A program made the position numbers and the translations under genes. DNA of 64,000 bases, from positions 1-64,000 of the forward strand of contig NZ_JAKRNE010000005.1 in NCBI RefSeq assembly GCF_022347205.1, read 5' to 3'. This document shows, in pieces, positions 8,832 through 19,093 of the stretch (positions are counted from its first letter, which is position 1; the number at the start of each line of letters is the position of its first letter). The stretch is from Corynebacterium sp. ACRPO. GTDB lineage: Bacteria; Actinomycetota; Actinomycetes; Mycobacteriales; Mycobacteriaceae. Under the pieces are notes generated by a model that was given only the letters and a program-made list of their open reading frames with translations, did no database searches and was not told where the DNA came from.

Positions 8832-8849
8832 CGCACGCTCGAATACGAA

Positions 8850-9542
8850 CTAGAGCTGGACTTGGTCTTTAAGCTGCGCCAGCTTCGCCGGCCCGATGCC
8901 GGAGACCTCTAGGAGCTCTTCCACGTCCTTGAAACCGCCGTGCTCCTCGCGGTAGGCCACGATGGCGTGCGCGGTCACCTCGCCGACGCCCTTGAGTTCG
9001 GTGAGCTCCTCGGCGGTGGCGCTATTGAGACTCACGCCGCTGCCGCTAGCGCTGCCGCCGGGGCTGCTGGAGTTGTCGCTGGCTGGGGCAGGTTCGCCGG
9101 GTGCGGGAGGTGGAGCGGCGCCGGAGGGCAGGATGTGGAGCTGTTGGCCGTCGGAAAGCCGCTGCGCATGGTTGAGAGCCATAGTCTCGGCGCCTGGTAG
9201 CGGCTGGGCGGCGTCGAGGGCATCGGCCACACGCGCGCCGGGCTCGAGTGTTTTCAGCCCGGGCTCTGCAACTTCGCCGATGACCGAGACGATGATTTCG
9301 CTGGGCTCCTCGCTAGGGGCATCGCTTAATGCCGCGGGCTCGGGCATGCCGGAGGATTCGTCCGAGCGTGCATTGATGCCGAGCCAGACCACCACGCCGA
9401 TGACAAGGAGGACAGCCATGGCGCAGGCCTGCCAGGAGCTGATGCGCAGTCGCGGGCGCGGGTAATCGACGGCGAGGAGCTCTTCCTCGCCGATGGGTTG
9501 GGTAAATTCGCGGAGTCGTTCGCTGATCTTGGGTGCCGCCAT
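8850..9542 (-). CDS. comEA: ComEA-like helix-hairpin-helix DNA-binding protein
   Basis: This 230-residue membrane-anchored protein has one hydrophobic segment at about residues 35-55 (ACAMAVLLVIGVVVWLGI), a SLBB-like domain (EIIVSVIGEVAEPGLKTLEP), a Ser/Pro/Gly linker, and two C-terminal helix-hairpin-helix motifs (LNSATAEELTELKGVGEVTA and VEELLEVSGIGPAKL). ComEA binds incoming double-stranded DNA outside the membrane and hands it to ComEC, encoded next. The function is inferred from family and context. Confidence 0.9.
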   Translation of the reverse strand: MAAPKISERLREFTQPIGEEELLAVDYPRPRLRISSWQACAMAVLLVIGVVVWLGINARSDESSGMPEPAALSDAPSEEPSEIIVSVIGEVAEPGLKTLEPGARVADALDAAQPLPGAETMALNHAQRLSDGQQLHILPSGAAPPPAPGEPAPASDNSSSPGGSASGSGVSLNSATAEELTELKGVGEVTAHAIVAYREEHGGFKDVEELLEVSGIGPAKLAQLKDQVQL

Positions 9543-9641
9543 GGCGCTGAGGCTAAGCGCAGGCGCAATTTAGCGGTAGGTCAAGCGAAGGTAGCCTGTG
9601 GATAACTTGTTGTGGGCATCAACGAACCCGGCGCGGTGGGC

Positions 9642-10517
9642 CTAGTTATCCACAGATCGGCGCGGCGGGAAGGCGCGGGGTCGACCACGTGTGTGAGAAT
9701 GCACAGGTTCCACGGGCGGCTCGGAGCTAAACACGGCGGAGACGCCAATGGCGGAGGGGCCGGCGTGGACAGCGAGGACGTCGTTAAGCGGAGTGCAGAT
9801 AAAGGACGAGCCCTGCGGCAGCGCCGCTTCAAGGAGCGCCTCCAGCTTGGCAGCCGCGTCTTCGGCCTGGTTGTGCTGAATGGCGACGAAGGCCGGCTCG
9901 CCGTCCGCGCGGGAGGCGATGAGGTCCACCAGCTTGGTAAAAGCCTTGGTCTGGGTGCGGGTCTTGCCCACCAGCTCCAGCTTGCCGCGGGTAATCGACA
10001 TAATCGGCTTGGTGGCCAACAGCGCCGTAGACAGCACTGCCGTGGCCGGGGAAAGGCGGCCAGAGCGGCGCAGATCCTCCGTGGAATGCAGGTAAACCCA
10101 GGTAGCCGCGCGTTTGAGGGTATCGATGGCCGCTGCGTAGCACTCGTCCAAGCTGGCGCCACGGGAGGCGAGCTTAACCGCGGACATGGCGGCCGCGCCC
10201 ATGGCCATACCGGCCGAACCGGAGTCAATCACCCGGACCGTGTGCGGAAAGACGCCGGAGGCCGATACCGCGGCGGAATAAGTGGAAGATAGCTCTTTGG
10301 ACAGGTGAATGGCCACCACTCCCTCATCTTGGGCGCGCTCCATTTCGCGGCCGTAGGCGGCGGCCAGCTCCAGCGCGCTCAAGCCCGAGGTGGAGCGCTC
10401 CAGGCCATCTTTGCCGTGGCTTTCCATGAGGTGGAGGTCAACGACCGTGATGGATAGCTGCTCCGCCAACTCTGGCGGCAGGCCTGCGGAGGAATCCGTA
10501 ATGACGCGAACCGTCAC
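9642..10517 (-). CDS. DegV-family fatty-acid-binding protein
   Basis: I start at the GTG at 10517, whose first base overlaps the TAG stop of the upstream phosphatase gene; 291 residues result. The product opens TVRVITDSSAGLPPELAEQL, the DegV hallmark, and has the mid-domain ELSSTYSAAVSASG and PHTVRVIDSGSAGMAMGAAA. DegV proteins bind a fatty acid and, with fatty-acid kinase A, feed acyl-phosphate to lipid synthesis in firmicutes; the role here is unproven. The position between gpgP and comEA matches the mycobacterial order. Confidence 0.88.
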   Translation of the reverse strand: MTVRVITDSSAGLPPELAEQLSITVVDLHLMESHGKDGLERSTSGLSALELAAAYGREMERAQDEGVVAIHLSKELSSTYSAAVSASGVFPHTVRVIDSGSAGMAMGAAAMSAVKLASRGASLDECYAAAIDTLKRAATWVYLHSTEDLRRSGRLSPATAVLSTALLATKPIMSITRGKLELVGKTRTQTKAFTKLVDLIASRADGEPAFVAIQHNQAEDAAAKLEALLEAALPQGSSFICTPLNDVLAVHAGPSAIGVSAVFSSEPPVEPVHSHTRGRPRAFPPRRSVDN

Positions 10518-11215
10518 TAGATATCCGCCCCGCCGTCCCCGGTGACCTCGCCGCCCATATTCCAGCCGTCGAAATACCACTGGGCGCTGCCCACATTGTC
10601 TGGGGTGAACTCCAAGGAAGATAACGGCGTTTCCGGGTTAAAGTCCGGGCGGGCGGTCAGCTGCGACCAGTGGGTATTTTTCAATCCGGAAAGGATCCCG
10701 TACTGCGCATGGTCAAGGCCCAGCAGGTGGCAGGTCAGCGCCGAGATAGCGCCGCCATGGGCCACGATGAGGACGGGGCCTTGGTCCCAGCCAGCGAAGT
10801 CTGCCATGAGCTCATCGACGACAGGCCGGGCACGCTCGGCCACGTCCACGCGGGATTCGCCCTGCGGCGGGGCCCAAGTGGGGTCGTGGCGCCAGATGGC
10901 GCGCGCGCCGGGGAACTCGGTATCTACCTCGGCGGAAGTTCTGCCCTGCCACTGGCCTAGGTGCGTCTCGCGCAGGCGGGCATCCGTGGTGAAATCCATG
11001 CCGAGGGCCTCGGCGACCACGCGCGCAGTTTCGCGCGCGCGGAGGAGATCGGAGGCGACGATTTTAGACACGCACTGATCCTGCAGCAGGCGCGCGGCGG
11101 CGCGGGCCTGCTCATAGCCCAGCTCGGACAGCTCGGTATCCAAGTGGCCCTGCATGCGGCCGGTGGCGTTATAGGTAGTTTGTCCGTGGCGGATCAGGAT
11201 CAGGCGGCGGCTCAT
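10517..11215 (-). CDS. gpgP: histidine phosphatase, probable glucosyl-3-phosphoglycerate phosphatase
   Basis: This 232-residue member of the phosphoglycerate-mutase-like histidine phosphatases has LILIRHGQTTYNATGRMQGH with the nucleophilic His in RHG, and the second catalytic His in LIVAHGGAISAL. In mycobacteria the gene at this exact place (Rv2419c, after rsfS) is GpgP, which dephosphorylates glucosyl-3-phosphoglycerate in methylglucose lipopolysaccharide synthesis. The assignment to that reaction rests on synteny. The short 6-bp gap to rsfS indicates an operon. Confidence 0.8.
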   Translation of the reverse strand: MSRRLILIRHGQTTYNATGRMQGHLDTELSELGYEQARAAARLLQDQCVSKIVASDLLRARETARVVAEALGMDFTTDARLRETHLGQWQGRTSAEVDTEFPGARAIWRHDPTWAPPQGESRVDVAERARPVVDELMADFAGWDQGPVLIVAHGGAISALTCHLLGLDHAQYGILSGLKNTHWSQLTARPDFNPETPLSSLEFTPDNVGSAQWYFDGWNMGGEVTGDGGADI

Positions 11216-11221
11216 GCGGGT

Positions 11222-11692
11222 TTAAAGCTCCTCGTCCTCACCAGGGACCTTATCGGCCAAGGGGAGCTCGTCGATGGAATCAACTTCACGCGGGTTAACG
11301 CCATTGGTCCATTCGCCCGGACGCTCTGGGGCCTCGATGCCCTCGATCTCCAGTGCCGGGCAATCGTGGTACAGGCGGTCTAGGCCGTAGAACTCGCGCT
11401 GGTCATTGCGCTGAACGTGGACGACGATATTGCCATAGTCCAGCAGCACCCAACGGTTCTCGCGGTTGCCTTCGCGGCGCTGCGGCTCGAAGCCTTGCTT
11501 AGTCATTTCGTCTTCGACTTCATCCACGATGGAGGCCACTTGGCGCTCGTTGTCTGCAGAAGCGAGTACGAAGACCTCGGTAATGGCGAGGACATCGGAG
11601 ACATCAATGGCCGCGATATTGGTGGCCAGTTTTTCTTGCGCGGCGTGGGCCGCGGTTTCTGCCATGCGGCGGGCGAGATCAGAAGTAGACAA
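11222..11692 (-). CDS. rsfS: ribosome silencing factor RsfS
   Basis: This 156-residue RsfS/Iojap protein has the core AIDVSDVLAITEVFVLASADNE and WVLLDYGNIVVHVQRNDQRE, followed by FYGLDRLYHDCP. RsfS binds ribosomal protein L14 and blocks 30S-50S joining when nutrients run short. The acidic C-terminal tail is longer than the shortest homologues. It lies 119 bp downstream of nadD, the usual partner. Confidence 0.93.
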   Translation of the reverse strand: MSTSDLARRMAETAAHAAQEKLATNIAAIDVSDVLAITEVFVLASADNERQVASIVDEVEDEMTKQGFEPQRREGNRENRWVLLDYGNIVVHVQRNDQREFYGLDRLYHDCPALEIEGIEAPERPGEWTNGVNPREVDSIDELPLADKVPGEDEEL

Positions 11693-11811
11693 TGTGTAAA
11701 AATTCCCTTTTCGCGTCTGAATATATTCGGTATGAACTATCTCTATTGAGAGTCTATTCTTGCACGTTTAGCAGGCCCGTGCCCAAAATCTGGGGAAGGC
11801 TGCGGAAGTTT

Positions 11812-12429
11812 CTACAGGGGCTTATCTGGGTTAGGCCCGTAGAGATTGTTCTTGGTGATGTACTGCACCACCCCATCCGGAACTAGGTACCACACGGGCT
11901 GGCCTTGAGCGGCGCGTTCGCGGCAAGCGGTAGAAGAGATAGCCATCGCGGGAATGTCGATAAGATCGATATCCTCCTGCGCATCGGCGGGCAGCATATC
12001 TGCGCTTAGCTCATAGCCGGGGCGGGTCACGCCCACAAAGTGCGCCATCTCCAGCATCTCTTGCCAGTTATGCCAGCTCATGATGGAGGCCAGCGAGTCA
12101 GCCCCGGTAATGAAATAAAACTCCGCCTCCGGGAAGAGTTCGCGCAGGTCGCGCAGCGTATCGATGGTATAGGTGGGCCCCTCGCGGTCAATGTCTACGC
12201 GCGAGACGGTAAAGCGCGGGTTGGATGCGGTGGCCACCATCGTCATCAGATAGCGGTGCTCGGCCGCCGTGACGTCGCGGTGGGACTTTTGCCACGGCTG
12301 GCCGGTGGGAACAAAGACGACGGTATCGAGGGCAAACCGGTGAGCGGCCTCGCTGGCCGCTACCAAGTGGCCATTGTGGATGGGATCAAAAGTGCCACCC
12401 ATGATGCCGATGCGCTGTGGGCTAGTCAT
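11812..12429 (-). CDS. nadD: nicotinate-nucleotide adenylyltransferase
   Basis: This 205-residue enzyme joins ATP and nicotinate mononucleotide to give deamido-NAD. The nucleotidyltransferase motif [12 protein letters not shown] (GTFDPxHxGH) is at the N-terminus, and the second motif [13 protein letters not shown] (ISSTxIR-type) is near the C-terminus. The ATG at 12429 gives the expected family length. It lies in the conserved nadD-rsfS-gpgP order, 23 bp after proA. Confidence 0.94.
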   Translation of the reverse strand: MTSPQRIGIMGGTFDPIHNGHLVAASEAAHRFALDTVVFVPTGQPWQKSHRDVTAAEHRYLMTMVATASNPRFTVSRVDIDREGPTYTIDTLRDLRELFPEAEFYFITGADSLASIMSWHNWQEMLEMAHFVGVTRPGYELSADMLPADAQEDIDLIDIPAMAISSTACRERAAQGQPVWYLVPDGVVQYITKNNLYGPNPDKPL

Positions 12430-12452
12430 GGGTGGTGATTATAGTCGCACTA

Positions 12453-13721
12453 CTAGGGGCGGGTCTGACCGGTACCCTGCAGGATCCACTTGGTAGAGGT
12501 CAGCTCCGGCAGCGCCATCGGGCCGCGGGCATGCAGCTTCTGGGTGGAAATGCCGATTTCCGCACCCATGCCGTAGACCTCACCATCGGTGAAGGCGGTA
12601 GAGGCGTTGAGCATGACTGCCGCGGCATCCACTTCGTTGCCGAACTTCACTAGGACGTCGGCGTCTTGCGCGGCGATGGCCTCGGTGTGGCCAGTGGTGA
12701 ACTCGGCGATGTGGGCGATGGCGCCATCGACGCCGTCGACCACCTTGGCGCAGATATCCATGGACAGCGACTCCTCGCGCCAGTCCTCATCGGTGGCTTG
12801 CACGGCATCCTTGACGCCGAAGGCCTCGAGCTCAGCGACGTCGCCGTGGATGGTCACGCCCGCCTCCTGCAGCGCGGTGATGATGCGCAGCTTGGCGGAG
12901 TCGTCCAAGGCGGCGTCGATAAGCACGCACTCCGTGGAGTTGCATACGGAGGTGCGGCGGGTCTTGCCGTTGATGACCATGTCGATAGCCTTGTCCAGGT
13001 CCGCAGAGGCATCCACGTAGAAGTGACAGTTGCCGGTGCCGGTCTCAATGGCCGGGACGGTGGCGCCGGTGACCACGGCTTCAATAAGCTTGGCGCCACC
13101 ACGCGGAATGACCAGGTCCACCAGGCCACGAGCGGTGATGAGGTCCTGGACGGAATCGTGGGTCTCGCACGGCAGGAGCTGCACGGCCTCACGCGGTAGA
13201 TCGAACTCGGCGAGGGTATCCTGCAGGATTTCTACCAGCTTGGCATTGGAGTTGCGGGCAGACTTGGAACCGCGCAGCAGCGGCACGTTGCCGGACTTGA
13301 TGGCCAGGCCAAAGGCGTCCACGGTGACGTTCGGGCGGGCCTCATAGACCATGCCCATCACACCGAGAGGGACGCGCACCTGCTTCATCTGGATGCCGTT
13401 GTCCATGGTGCGGCCCTGCAGGATCTCCCCTACCGGGTCCTGGAGGCCGGCAACCTGGCGCAGGCCGCCAGCGATGCCCTCCACGCGGGCGGCGTCGAGG
13501 GATAGGCGGTCAATGAGGGACTCGGACATGCCGCGCTCGCGGCCAGCATCGATATCTTGCTTATTAGCGGCGAGGATATCCTCGGTGTGGGCGATAAGGT
13601 TTTCGGCTGCGCGCTGCAAGATTTCGTTCTTGCGCGGCGTGGAAAGCTGCGCCACGACGGGCGCAACATCCTTGGCAGCACGGGCTTTGGACAGAACTTC
13701 TTCGCGTTCAGTGTTGCTCAT
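12453..13721 (-). CDS. proA: glutamate-5-semialdehyde dehydrogenase
   Basis: This 422-residue enzyme performs the second step of proline synthesis, the NADPH-dependent reduction of gamma-glutamyl phosphate to the semialdehyde. The catalytic cysteine lies in [15 protein letters not shown]. Typical ProA segments are [20 protein letters not shown] and LIIPRGG-like [15 protein letters not shown]. ProB is encoded upstream in the same direction, with two dehydrogenase genes between them. The length is normal for the family. Confidence 0.96.
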   Translation of the reverse strand: MSNTEREEVLSKARAAKDVAPVVAQLSTPRKNEILQRAAENLIAHTEDILAANKQDIDAGRERGMSESLIDRLSLDAARVEGIAGGLRQVAGLQDPVGEILQGRTMDNGIQMKQVRVPLGVMGMVYEARPNVTVDAFGLAIKSGNVPLLRGSKSARNSNAKLVEILQDTLAEFDLPREAVQLLPCETHDSVQDLITARGLVDLVIPRGGAKLIEAVVTGATVPAIETGTGNCHFYVDASADLDKAIDMVINGKTRRTSVCNSTECVLIDAALDDSAKLRIITALQEAGVTIHGDVAELEAFGVKDAVQATDEDWREESLSMDICAKVVDGVDGAIAHIAEFTTGHTEAIAAQDADVLVKFGNEVDAAAVMLNASTAFTDGEVYGMGAEIGISTQKLHARGPMALPELTSTKWILQGTGQTRP

Positions 13722-13732
13722 GCCATACCAGC

Positions 13733-13819
13733 CTAACGAAAGGCCACGCGCATTTCAGCGACCTCAGCCGCGGTGGGGTTAAGCTGGCCATCGTCAGCGC
13801 GGCTACCGGGACTATCCAT
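13733..13819 (-). CDS. possible 28-residue coupled small ORF
   Basis: An ATG at 13819 overlaps the TGA stop of the dehydrogenase gene (TGATG) and opens a 28-codon frame, beginning [20 protein letters not shown] and ending AEMRVAFR. It fills most of the 97-bp gap and ends 11 bp before the proA start. The overlap is typical of translational coupling, and the peptide could serve only to carry ribosomes to proA. No homologue is recognised. Treat it as a candidate. Confidence 0.3.
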   Translation of the reverse strand: MDSPGSRADDGQLNPTAAEVAEMRVAFR

Positions 13820-14724
13820 CAGTAGCCGGCTTCAGTATCTACTTCCGTGGGGATTGCCTCACCAGCGGCAAAGCGCTCCATGGCCTTTGCTGCATGCGCG
13901 CCGATGCGGCGGCGCACCGAATACGGCGGATTGGCAAGGTGCGGGGTAATGACCACGTTGGGCATCTCCCATAGCGGGTGGCCATCAGGCAGCGGCTCGG
14001 GGTCGGTGACGTCCAGGCCGGCTCCGGCGATCTGGCCGGCGCGCAGGGCGTCGACCAGCGCATCGGTATCCACTAGCGGGCCGCGCCCAACGTTAATGAC
14101 CACGGCGTGATTGGGCATGGAGCGGAAAGCGGCGGCGTTAAAAAGCTGACGGGTCTGTTCCGTGAGCGGAGCGAGCGCCACAAAATAGTCGGCGGCCGGC
14201 CACACGCGCTCGATATCGGAGGTGGAATAGGTTTCATCGGCGCCTTCAACCGGGTTACCGGAGCGATTGACCGCAATAATGCGTGGGCCGAAGCCTTCTA
14301 GCATGCGGATGAGCCGCTTTCCGATGCCCCCGGCACCCACCACCGCCACCGTCTTATCCTCAAAAAGGAAGCTGGTGTGGGCCTCGACCTCATCGCGGTT
14401 ATCCCAGCTGTTCCCCACGCGCTTGTGCGCGTGCAACTGCGCGAGTAGCAGCGCAATGGTGGATTCGGCCACGGTGGCGTCATACAGCCCTGCCGCGTTG
14501 GACCAGCGGGCGGTGGTATCGCGCATGACCTCGAGCAGGTGGTCCACCCCGGCAAAGGGAACCTGCACCAAGCCGACGCTTGGCGGGAGGGGCTGCGGGA
14601 AATCATCGGGACCGCCGTTGAAGATGAGCACCTCGGCGTCGTCCAGCGAGACACGCTCGTGGCCGGCAGCATCGAGGGCCTGCAGGGTTTCCTCCCACGG
14701 GGTGGGCGACATTGCGTACTTCAT
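13819..14724 (-). CDS. D-isomer-specific 2-hydroxyacid dehydrogenase, copy 1
   Basis: The start is taken at ATG 14724, overlapping the TAA of the upstream paralogue (TAATG), giving 301 residues beginning MKYAMSPTPWEETLQALDAAG. The NAD-binding motif is VAVVGAGGIGKRLIRMLEGFG and the 2-hydroxyacid signature is NVGRGPLVDTDALVDALRAG; a C-terminal His sits in VVITPHLANPP. The family reduces 2-keto acids or oxidises 3-phosphoglycerate-like substrates. Both copies end VD(T/A)EAGY, so this is a tandem duplication. The substrate is unknown. A longer upstream frame exists but only overlaps the paralogue. Confidence 0.88.
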   Translation of the reverse strand: MKYAMSPTPWEETLQALDAAGHERVSLDDAEVLIFNGGPDDFPQPLPPSVGLVQVPFAGVDHLLEVMRDTTARWSNAAGLYDATVAESTIALLLAQLHAHKRVGNSWDNRDEVEAHTSFLFEDKTVAVVGAGGIGKRLIRMLEGFGPRIIAVNRSGNPVEGADETYSTSDIERVWPAADYFVALAPLTEQTRQLFNAAAFRSMPNHAVVINVGRGPLVDTDALVDALRAGQIAGAGLDVTDPEPLPDGHPLWEMPNVVITPHLANPPYSVRRRIGAHAAKAMERFAAGEAIPTEVDTEAGY

Positions 14725-15653
14725 TAGTAGCCAGCCTCCGCATCCACGCGGGTGGGCATGGCCTCTCCCCTCTCCCACGCCGCAGCATTGGCGTTGAAGA
14801 TGGCGCCTAGGTGATATTGAGCTACGTGCGCAGAGGCGGCCATGTGGGGCGTCATGGTGCAATTGGGCAGGTCATAAAGCGGATGGCCATCGGGCAGCGG
14901 CTCGGGATCCATAACCTCCAAGCCGGCGCCGGCGATGTCGCCGCTGCGCAAGGCTTCCACGAGGTCATCGGTTACTACGGTGCTGCCGCGGCCGACGTTG
15001 ATGAAGATGGCGGAGGGCTTCATGGCGCGGAAAGTGGCGGCATCGATAAGCCCCTCCGTGTCTTTGGTCGCCGGGAGGATACAGAAAATAAAATCCGCCT
15101 CGCTCCACACGTGCTGGGCTTTATCCATGGGCACGACCTCATCGGCGCCTTCCACCGCGCGGCCGGAGCGATTGACCGCAGTAATGTGCACGCCAAAGGG
15201 CTGCAGGAGCTTAATGAGCTGCTTGCCGATGCCCCCAGCGCCAAAGATCGCTACCCTCTTCGGTCCTTGCTGGTTATAGAGCCAGGCCTGGGATTCATCC
15301 AGCTCCTTGGCCACCGACCAGGTAGCAGTTTGGGCGAAAGCCTTGTGGTGGTGCGCCTGGGAAAGGGCTAACCCGAGTGCGGACTCGGCCACGGGCTGGG
15401 CAAAGGCGCCGGCGGAGTTGCACCATGGCACGCCGTCTGGGGTAATGACGCCTGCATCGATGAGCTGATTGACGCCGGTATAACAATGCTGCACCCAGCC
15501 GATATTCGCCGGCATCTCCGGGATGCGGCGCGGGTTGGGCGCATTATTGATATAGACCTCGGCGTCCTCGATGCTGCTTACGCGTTGGTGCCCGGCAGCC
15601 TCGATGTCTTCTACCATCGGCTGCCAGGTTTCCGGTCCCATGAAATACTTCAT
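14724..15653 (-). CDS. D-isomer-specific 2-hydroxyacid dehydrogenase, copy 2
   Basis: This 309-residue paralogue of the following gene begins MKYFMGPETWQPMVEDIEAA. It has the Rossmann motif VAIFGAGGIGKQLIKLLQPFG and the signature FINVGRGSTVVTDDLVEALR, with His in TMTPHMAASAH. Identity with the neighbour extends over the whole length, especially the nucleotide-binding domain and C-terminal tail. It sits between proB and proA, where corynebacteria usually carry one such gene. The duplicated pair may have diverged in substrate. Confidence 0.88.
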   Translation of the reverse strand: MKYFMGPETWQPMVEDIEAAGHQRVSSIEDAEVYINNAPNPRRIPEMPANIGWVQHCYTGVNQLIDAGVITPDGVPWCNSAGAFAQPVAESALGLALSQAHHHKAFAQTATWSVAKELDESQAWLYNQQGPKRVAIFGAGGIGKQLIKLLQPFGVHITAVNRSGRAVEGADEVVPMDKAQHVWSEADFIFCILPATKDTEGLIDAATFRAMKPSAIFINVGRGSTVVTDDLVEALRSGDIAGAGLEVMDPEPLPDGHPLYDLPNCTMTPHMAASAHVAQYHLGAIFNANAAAWERGEAMPTRVDAEAGY

Positions 15654-15686
15654 GCCCCAACCATACGGGGAATCTCGGACTCGGGT

Positions 15687-16919
15687 TTAGATGCGGGAGG
15701 CGAAATTGGAGAGATAATCCGCGTGGACGACGGAACGGCGCTGCTCCTCAGGAAGCTCTTCCATCTTCTTGCCCTTAATGGCGTGCAGCTCCTCGGAATC
15801 GAAGCGCACTTCACCGCGGCCGATGACCTCACCATTCGGGCCCAGGATGTCGATGATTTCTCCCTTGTTGAACTCGCCTTGCACATCGGTAATACCAACG
15901 GCGAGCAGCGAGGTGCCGCCCTTGGTGACGGCCTCCTTGGCGCCTTCATCGAGGCGGACGGCTCCACCGGTATCGGCGCAGTAGAGAGCCCAGAACTTCC
16001 AGGCAGACAGCTGGCGTTCCTCGCGGGTGTGGAAGACGGTGCCCACGGAGGCGTCGGCAAGCGCGGGCCCAATATTGTCCGTGGAGGTCAGCAGCACTGG
16101 AATGCCGCCGCGGGTAGCCAGGCGGGCCGCGGAGACCTTGGTGGCCATTCCGCCGGTGCCGACCTTGCCGCCATCGCCAGCAACAACGCCCTTCAAGTCC
16201 TTGCCGGTGCGCACCTCATCGATGAACTTGGCATCCGGCTCGGCCGGGTTCTTATCGTAGAGGCCGTCCACGTCGGAGAAGAGGAAGAGCGCGTCCGCGC
16301 CCACCAGGTTGGCCACCAGCGCCGAAAGGCGGTCGTTATCGCCAAAGTGCATCTCGGAGGTCGCCACCGCATCGTTCTCGTTCACGATAGGGATGGTGCG
16401 CAACTGGCGCAGGCGATCGATGGTGCGCTGCGCATTGCGGGCACGGTCGCGGTGGCCGGTATCGGACGCGGTGAGGAGAACCTGGCCGATGGTGCGCTTA
16501 TAGCGCGCAAAGGACTGGCCCCACACAGAGGCCAAGTGCACCTGGCCTACGGACGCAGAGGCCTGCTTGGTAGCCAAATCGGTGGGGCGCTGGTGCAGGC
16601 CGAGCGGGCCCATACCGGCGGCAACCGCACCGGAGGAGACGATGATGACATCGGAGCGGCCCATGCGCGCATGGACGGCATCAACGATGTGATCGATTTT
16701 TTCTTGGGAAACGCGGAAATTTTCATCCGTGAGGGAAGAGGAACCAATCTTGACCACTACGCGCTTTGCCTGCGCGATGTCGCGGCGGAGATCCGATTCA
16801 AAACCGGACGCCACCGGATTTTCATCGAGCGGTTCCGGGAAAGGGGTATCAGCGGTAGGACCGGCAAACGGTTCTACCGGAAGCGGAAGGATGGGCTCAT
16901 TCTGTTGATCAGAAGACAT
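15687..16919 (-). CDS. proB: glutamate 5-kinase
   Basis: I start at ATG 16919 ([20 protein letters not shown]), giving 410 residues; the frame is open further upstream without a good start. The first ~45 residues are an unusual Pro-rich extension before the kinase core [20 protein letters not shown]. The amino-acid kinase domain includes [13 protein letters not shown] and NENDAVA. A C-terminal PUA domain follows ([20 protein letters not shown]). ProB phosphorylates glutamate in the first proline step and is normally feedback-inhibited by proline. Confidence 0.93.
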   Translation of the reverse strand: MSSDQQNEPILPLPVEPFAGPTADTPFPEPLDENPVASGFESDLRRDIAQAKRVVVKIGSSSLTDENFRVSQEKIDHIVDAVHARMGRSDVIIVSSGAVAAGMGPLGLHQRPTDLATKQASASVGQVHLASVWGQSFARYKRTIGQVLLTASDTGHRDRARNAQRTIDRLRQLRTIPIVNENDAVATSEMHFGDNDRLSALVANLVGADALFLFSDVDGLYDKNPAEPDAKFIDEVRTGKDLKGVVAGDGGKVGTGGMATKVSAARLATRGGIPVLLTSTDNIGPALADASVGTVFHTREERQLSAWKFWALYCADTGGAVRLDEGAKEAVTKGGTSLLAVGITDVQGEFNKGEIIDILGPNGEVIGRGEVRFDSEELHAIKGKKMEELPEEQRRSVVHADYLSNFASRI

Positions 16920-17002
16920 AATTTCATAGTCTACAAAGGTTCCGAGCCCAGCACCCCGACTTTGGGGGCGCAGCGCACAAGGCCCGCGGCGGCGGGGCGG
17001 CT

Positions 17003-18535
17003 TTAGCCCTGCCACCTATCCCGATTAGCGCCCTCGCGAGTTACCTCTTCATCGGTGCCGTAATCATACTCATCGACAAGACCACGGCGCGCCTGCGAGG
17101 CGCGCTTGCGTTCGGCGGCGGAAACGCGGCCGGTGCCCTTCAGGCGGGCGTCCTCGCCACGGCTTGCCATTGTCGGATCACCGCCGGTCATCGGCTCCCA
17201 CTCGAAGGTGATGCCACCGATGGTTACCGGGCAGCCCTCCACTGCGCCCTGCTCGCGCAGCTCATCCTCCACGCCGGCCTTGGCCAAGCGGTCCGCCAAG
17301 AAGCCCACTGCCTCATCATTTTCAAAGTCAGTCTGGGTAATCCAGCGATCAATCTTCTTGCCCTCAACAATGAAGCCACCCTCGACCTCAGGATCGGGCT
17401 TCACGGTGAAATCAGCAAACGCGCCGGTATGTTTCTTATGGCCCTGCGCCTTGGGATGGATAACGGTGTGGTTCTTATCCTTTTTCGGCAACGGCTGGGT
17501 CTTGCGGTGCTCGGTCACCATATCCATGAGCCGGAACTTCAGCGGGTCCAGACCCTTGCGAGCGACTGCCGAAATAATAAAGACAGGCCAGCCAAACTTC
17601 TCTTCCAGATCATCCTTGACAAATTCCGCCAGCTCTTCGGCCTCAGGCACATCTGCCTTATTCAAGATGATGACGCGGGGGCGCTCACGCAGATCCCCCA
17701 AACCAGTATCTTCCTGCAAAGCCTCCTGGTACTTTGCCAACTCATTTTCCATCGCCTCAATATCAGAGACCGGATCACGGCCGGGCTCAATGGTGGCGGT
17801 ATCCACCACATGGGCAAGCACCGCCGTGCGTTCAATATGGCGCAAAAAGTCTAGGCCGAGCCCCTTGCCATCGGCCGCGCCCGGGATAAGCCCGGGCACG
17901 TCCGCGATAGTAAAGGAGCTATCTCCCATATCCACCACGCCAAGGTTCGGCTGCAGCGTGGTAAAGGGATAATCACCGATCTTTGGCTTCGCGGCAGAAA
18001 GAACCGAAATCAACGAAGACTTACCCGCCGAAGGGAAACCCACGAGCCCGACGTCCGCCATGGACTTCAGTTCGAGGATTAAATCGTGCGCTTGGCCCGG
18101 CTCGCCCTGCAAAGCAAAGCCGGGCGCCTTGCGGTTCTTGGAGGCAAGCGCCGCGTTGCCTAGGCCACCGAAGCCGCCTTCCGCAGCAACAAAGCGGGTG
18201 CCAGGCACCGTCAGGTCAGCCAGGGTATCGCCCTTTTCATTGCGCACCACCGTGCCGGCGGGCACCTCGAGAATCAAATCCTCTCCGCGGGCGCCGTTGC
18301 GCATATCGCCGGCACCGTTGCCGCCGCGCTGGGCCTTAATGTGCGGACGGTAGTGAAAGTCCATCAGGGTATGGATCTGCTCGGAGACCTCGAGGACAAT
18401 ATCGCCACCGTGGCCGCCATTGCCGCCATCTGGGCCGCCCAAGGGCTTAAACTTCTCGCGGTGGACAGACACACAGCCGTGTCCACCGTCGCCTGCTTGC
18501 AGGTGCAGGACAACGCGGTCAATAAAACGTGCCAT
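17003..18535 (-). CDS. obg: Obg GTPase (CgtA)
   Basis: The ATG at 18535 is chosen because GGAGGG lies 7 nt before it; a TTG at 18541 would be too close to that site. The 510-residue protein has the glycine-rich Obg fold ([20 protein letters not shown]), the G domain with P-loop [18 protein letters not shown] and NKAD, and a C-terminal OCT domain. Obg is a ribosome-associated essential GTPase in 50S assembly and stress control. It follows rpmA and rplU, the universal arrangement. Confidence 0.96.
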   Translation of the reverse strand: MARFIDRVVLHLQAGDGGHGCVSVHREKFKPLGGPDGGNGGHGGDIVLEVSEQIHTLMDFHYRPHIKAQRGGNGAGDMRNGARGEDLILEVPAGTVVRNEKGDTLADLTVPGTRFVAAEGGFGGLGNAALASKNRKAPGFALQGEPGQAHDLILELKSMADVGLVGFPSAGKSSLISVLSAAKPKIGDYPFTTLQPNLGVVDMGDSSFTIADVPGLIPGAADGKGLGLDFLRHIERTAVLAHVVDTATIEPGRDPVSDIEAMENELAKYQEALQEDTGLGDLRERPRVIILNKADVPEAEELAEFVKDDLEEKFGWPVFIISAVARKGLDPLKFRLMDMVTEHRKTQPLPKKDKNHTVIHPKAQGHKKHTGAFADFTVKPDPEVEGGFIVEGKKIDRWITQTDFENDEAVGFLADRLAKAGVEDELREQGAVEGCPVTIGGITFEWEPMTGGDPTMASRGEDARLKGTGRVSAAERKRASQARRGLVDEYDYGTDEEVTREGANRDRWQG

Positions 18536-18716
18536 GGTCAAACCCTCCGTAAGTTAAATCTTTGTCCCCGCCAGTGTAATGCGTGTCTTGGGCTGGACTC
18601 CAACCGCAACCGGATTGAATCCGCCTACCTAGTCGGCCATCCCATCGGTTGTGTCCGCTAGCGTGGTGTATCTATTACCCGGGTGGAGCCTCGTTTCGGT
18701 ATCCACAAAACCAGAA

Positions 18717-18755
18717 AATCCTCGAGCCTCCCTCACCGGGGCAGACTCGAGGATT
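18717..18755 (-). terminator. intrinsic terminator after rpmA
   Basis: AATCCTCGAG at 18717-18726 pairs perfectly with CTCGAGGATT at 18746-18755 around a 19-nt loop. On the minus strand the stem is followed by a short T run (TTTT), 18 bp beyond the rpmA stop. It separates rplU-rpmA from obg. Confidence 0.75.
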
Positions 18756-18772
18756 AACCTCATCGGCCTTAG

Positions 18773-19051
18773 TTAGGCAGTTGCTTCTGCAGCAACCTCT
18801 TCAGCCGGAACAATGTTGACCATGCGACGGCCACGCTTGATACCGAACTCAACGGAGCCAGCTGCAAGCGCGAACAGGGTATCGTCGCCGCCGCGGCCTA
18901 CGTTCTCACCTGGGTGGAACTTGGTGCCGCGCTGACGCACGATGATCTCGCCGGCATTAACCTGCTGACCACCGAAGCGCTTGACGCCGAGACGCTTGGA
19001 CTCGGAATCGCGACCGTTGCTGGAGCTGGAAGCACCCTTCTTGTGTGCCAT
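18773..19051 (-). CDS. rpmA: 50S ribosomal protein L27
   Basis: This 92-residue L27 starts [20 protein letters not shown] and continues with the conserved [20 protein letters not shown] and [21 protein letters not shown]27 reaches the peptidyl-transferase centre. No Firmicutes-type cleavable N-extension is present. It follows rplU by 42 bp with a strong AGGGAGG site. Confidence 0.97.
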   Translation of the reverse strand: MAHKKGASSSSNGRDSESKRLGVKRFGGQQVNAGEIIVRQRGTKFHPGENVGRGGDDTLFALAAGSVEFGIKRGRRMVNIVPAEEVAAEATA

Positions 19052-19093
19052 GTGGTTTTCCCTCCTTTAGGGATAATTACAGCCGGTTAAGGC

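Noticed and set aside
15486..17006. 506-codon plus-strand open frame
   Set aside because: It is antisense to proB, which has all glutamate kinase motifs.
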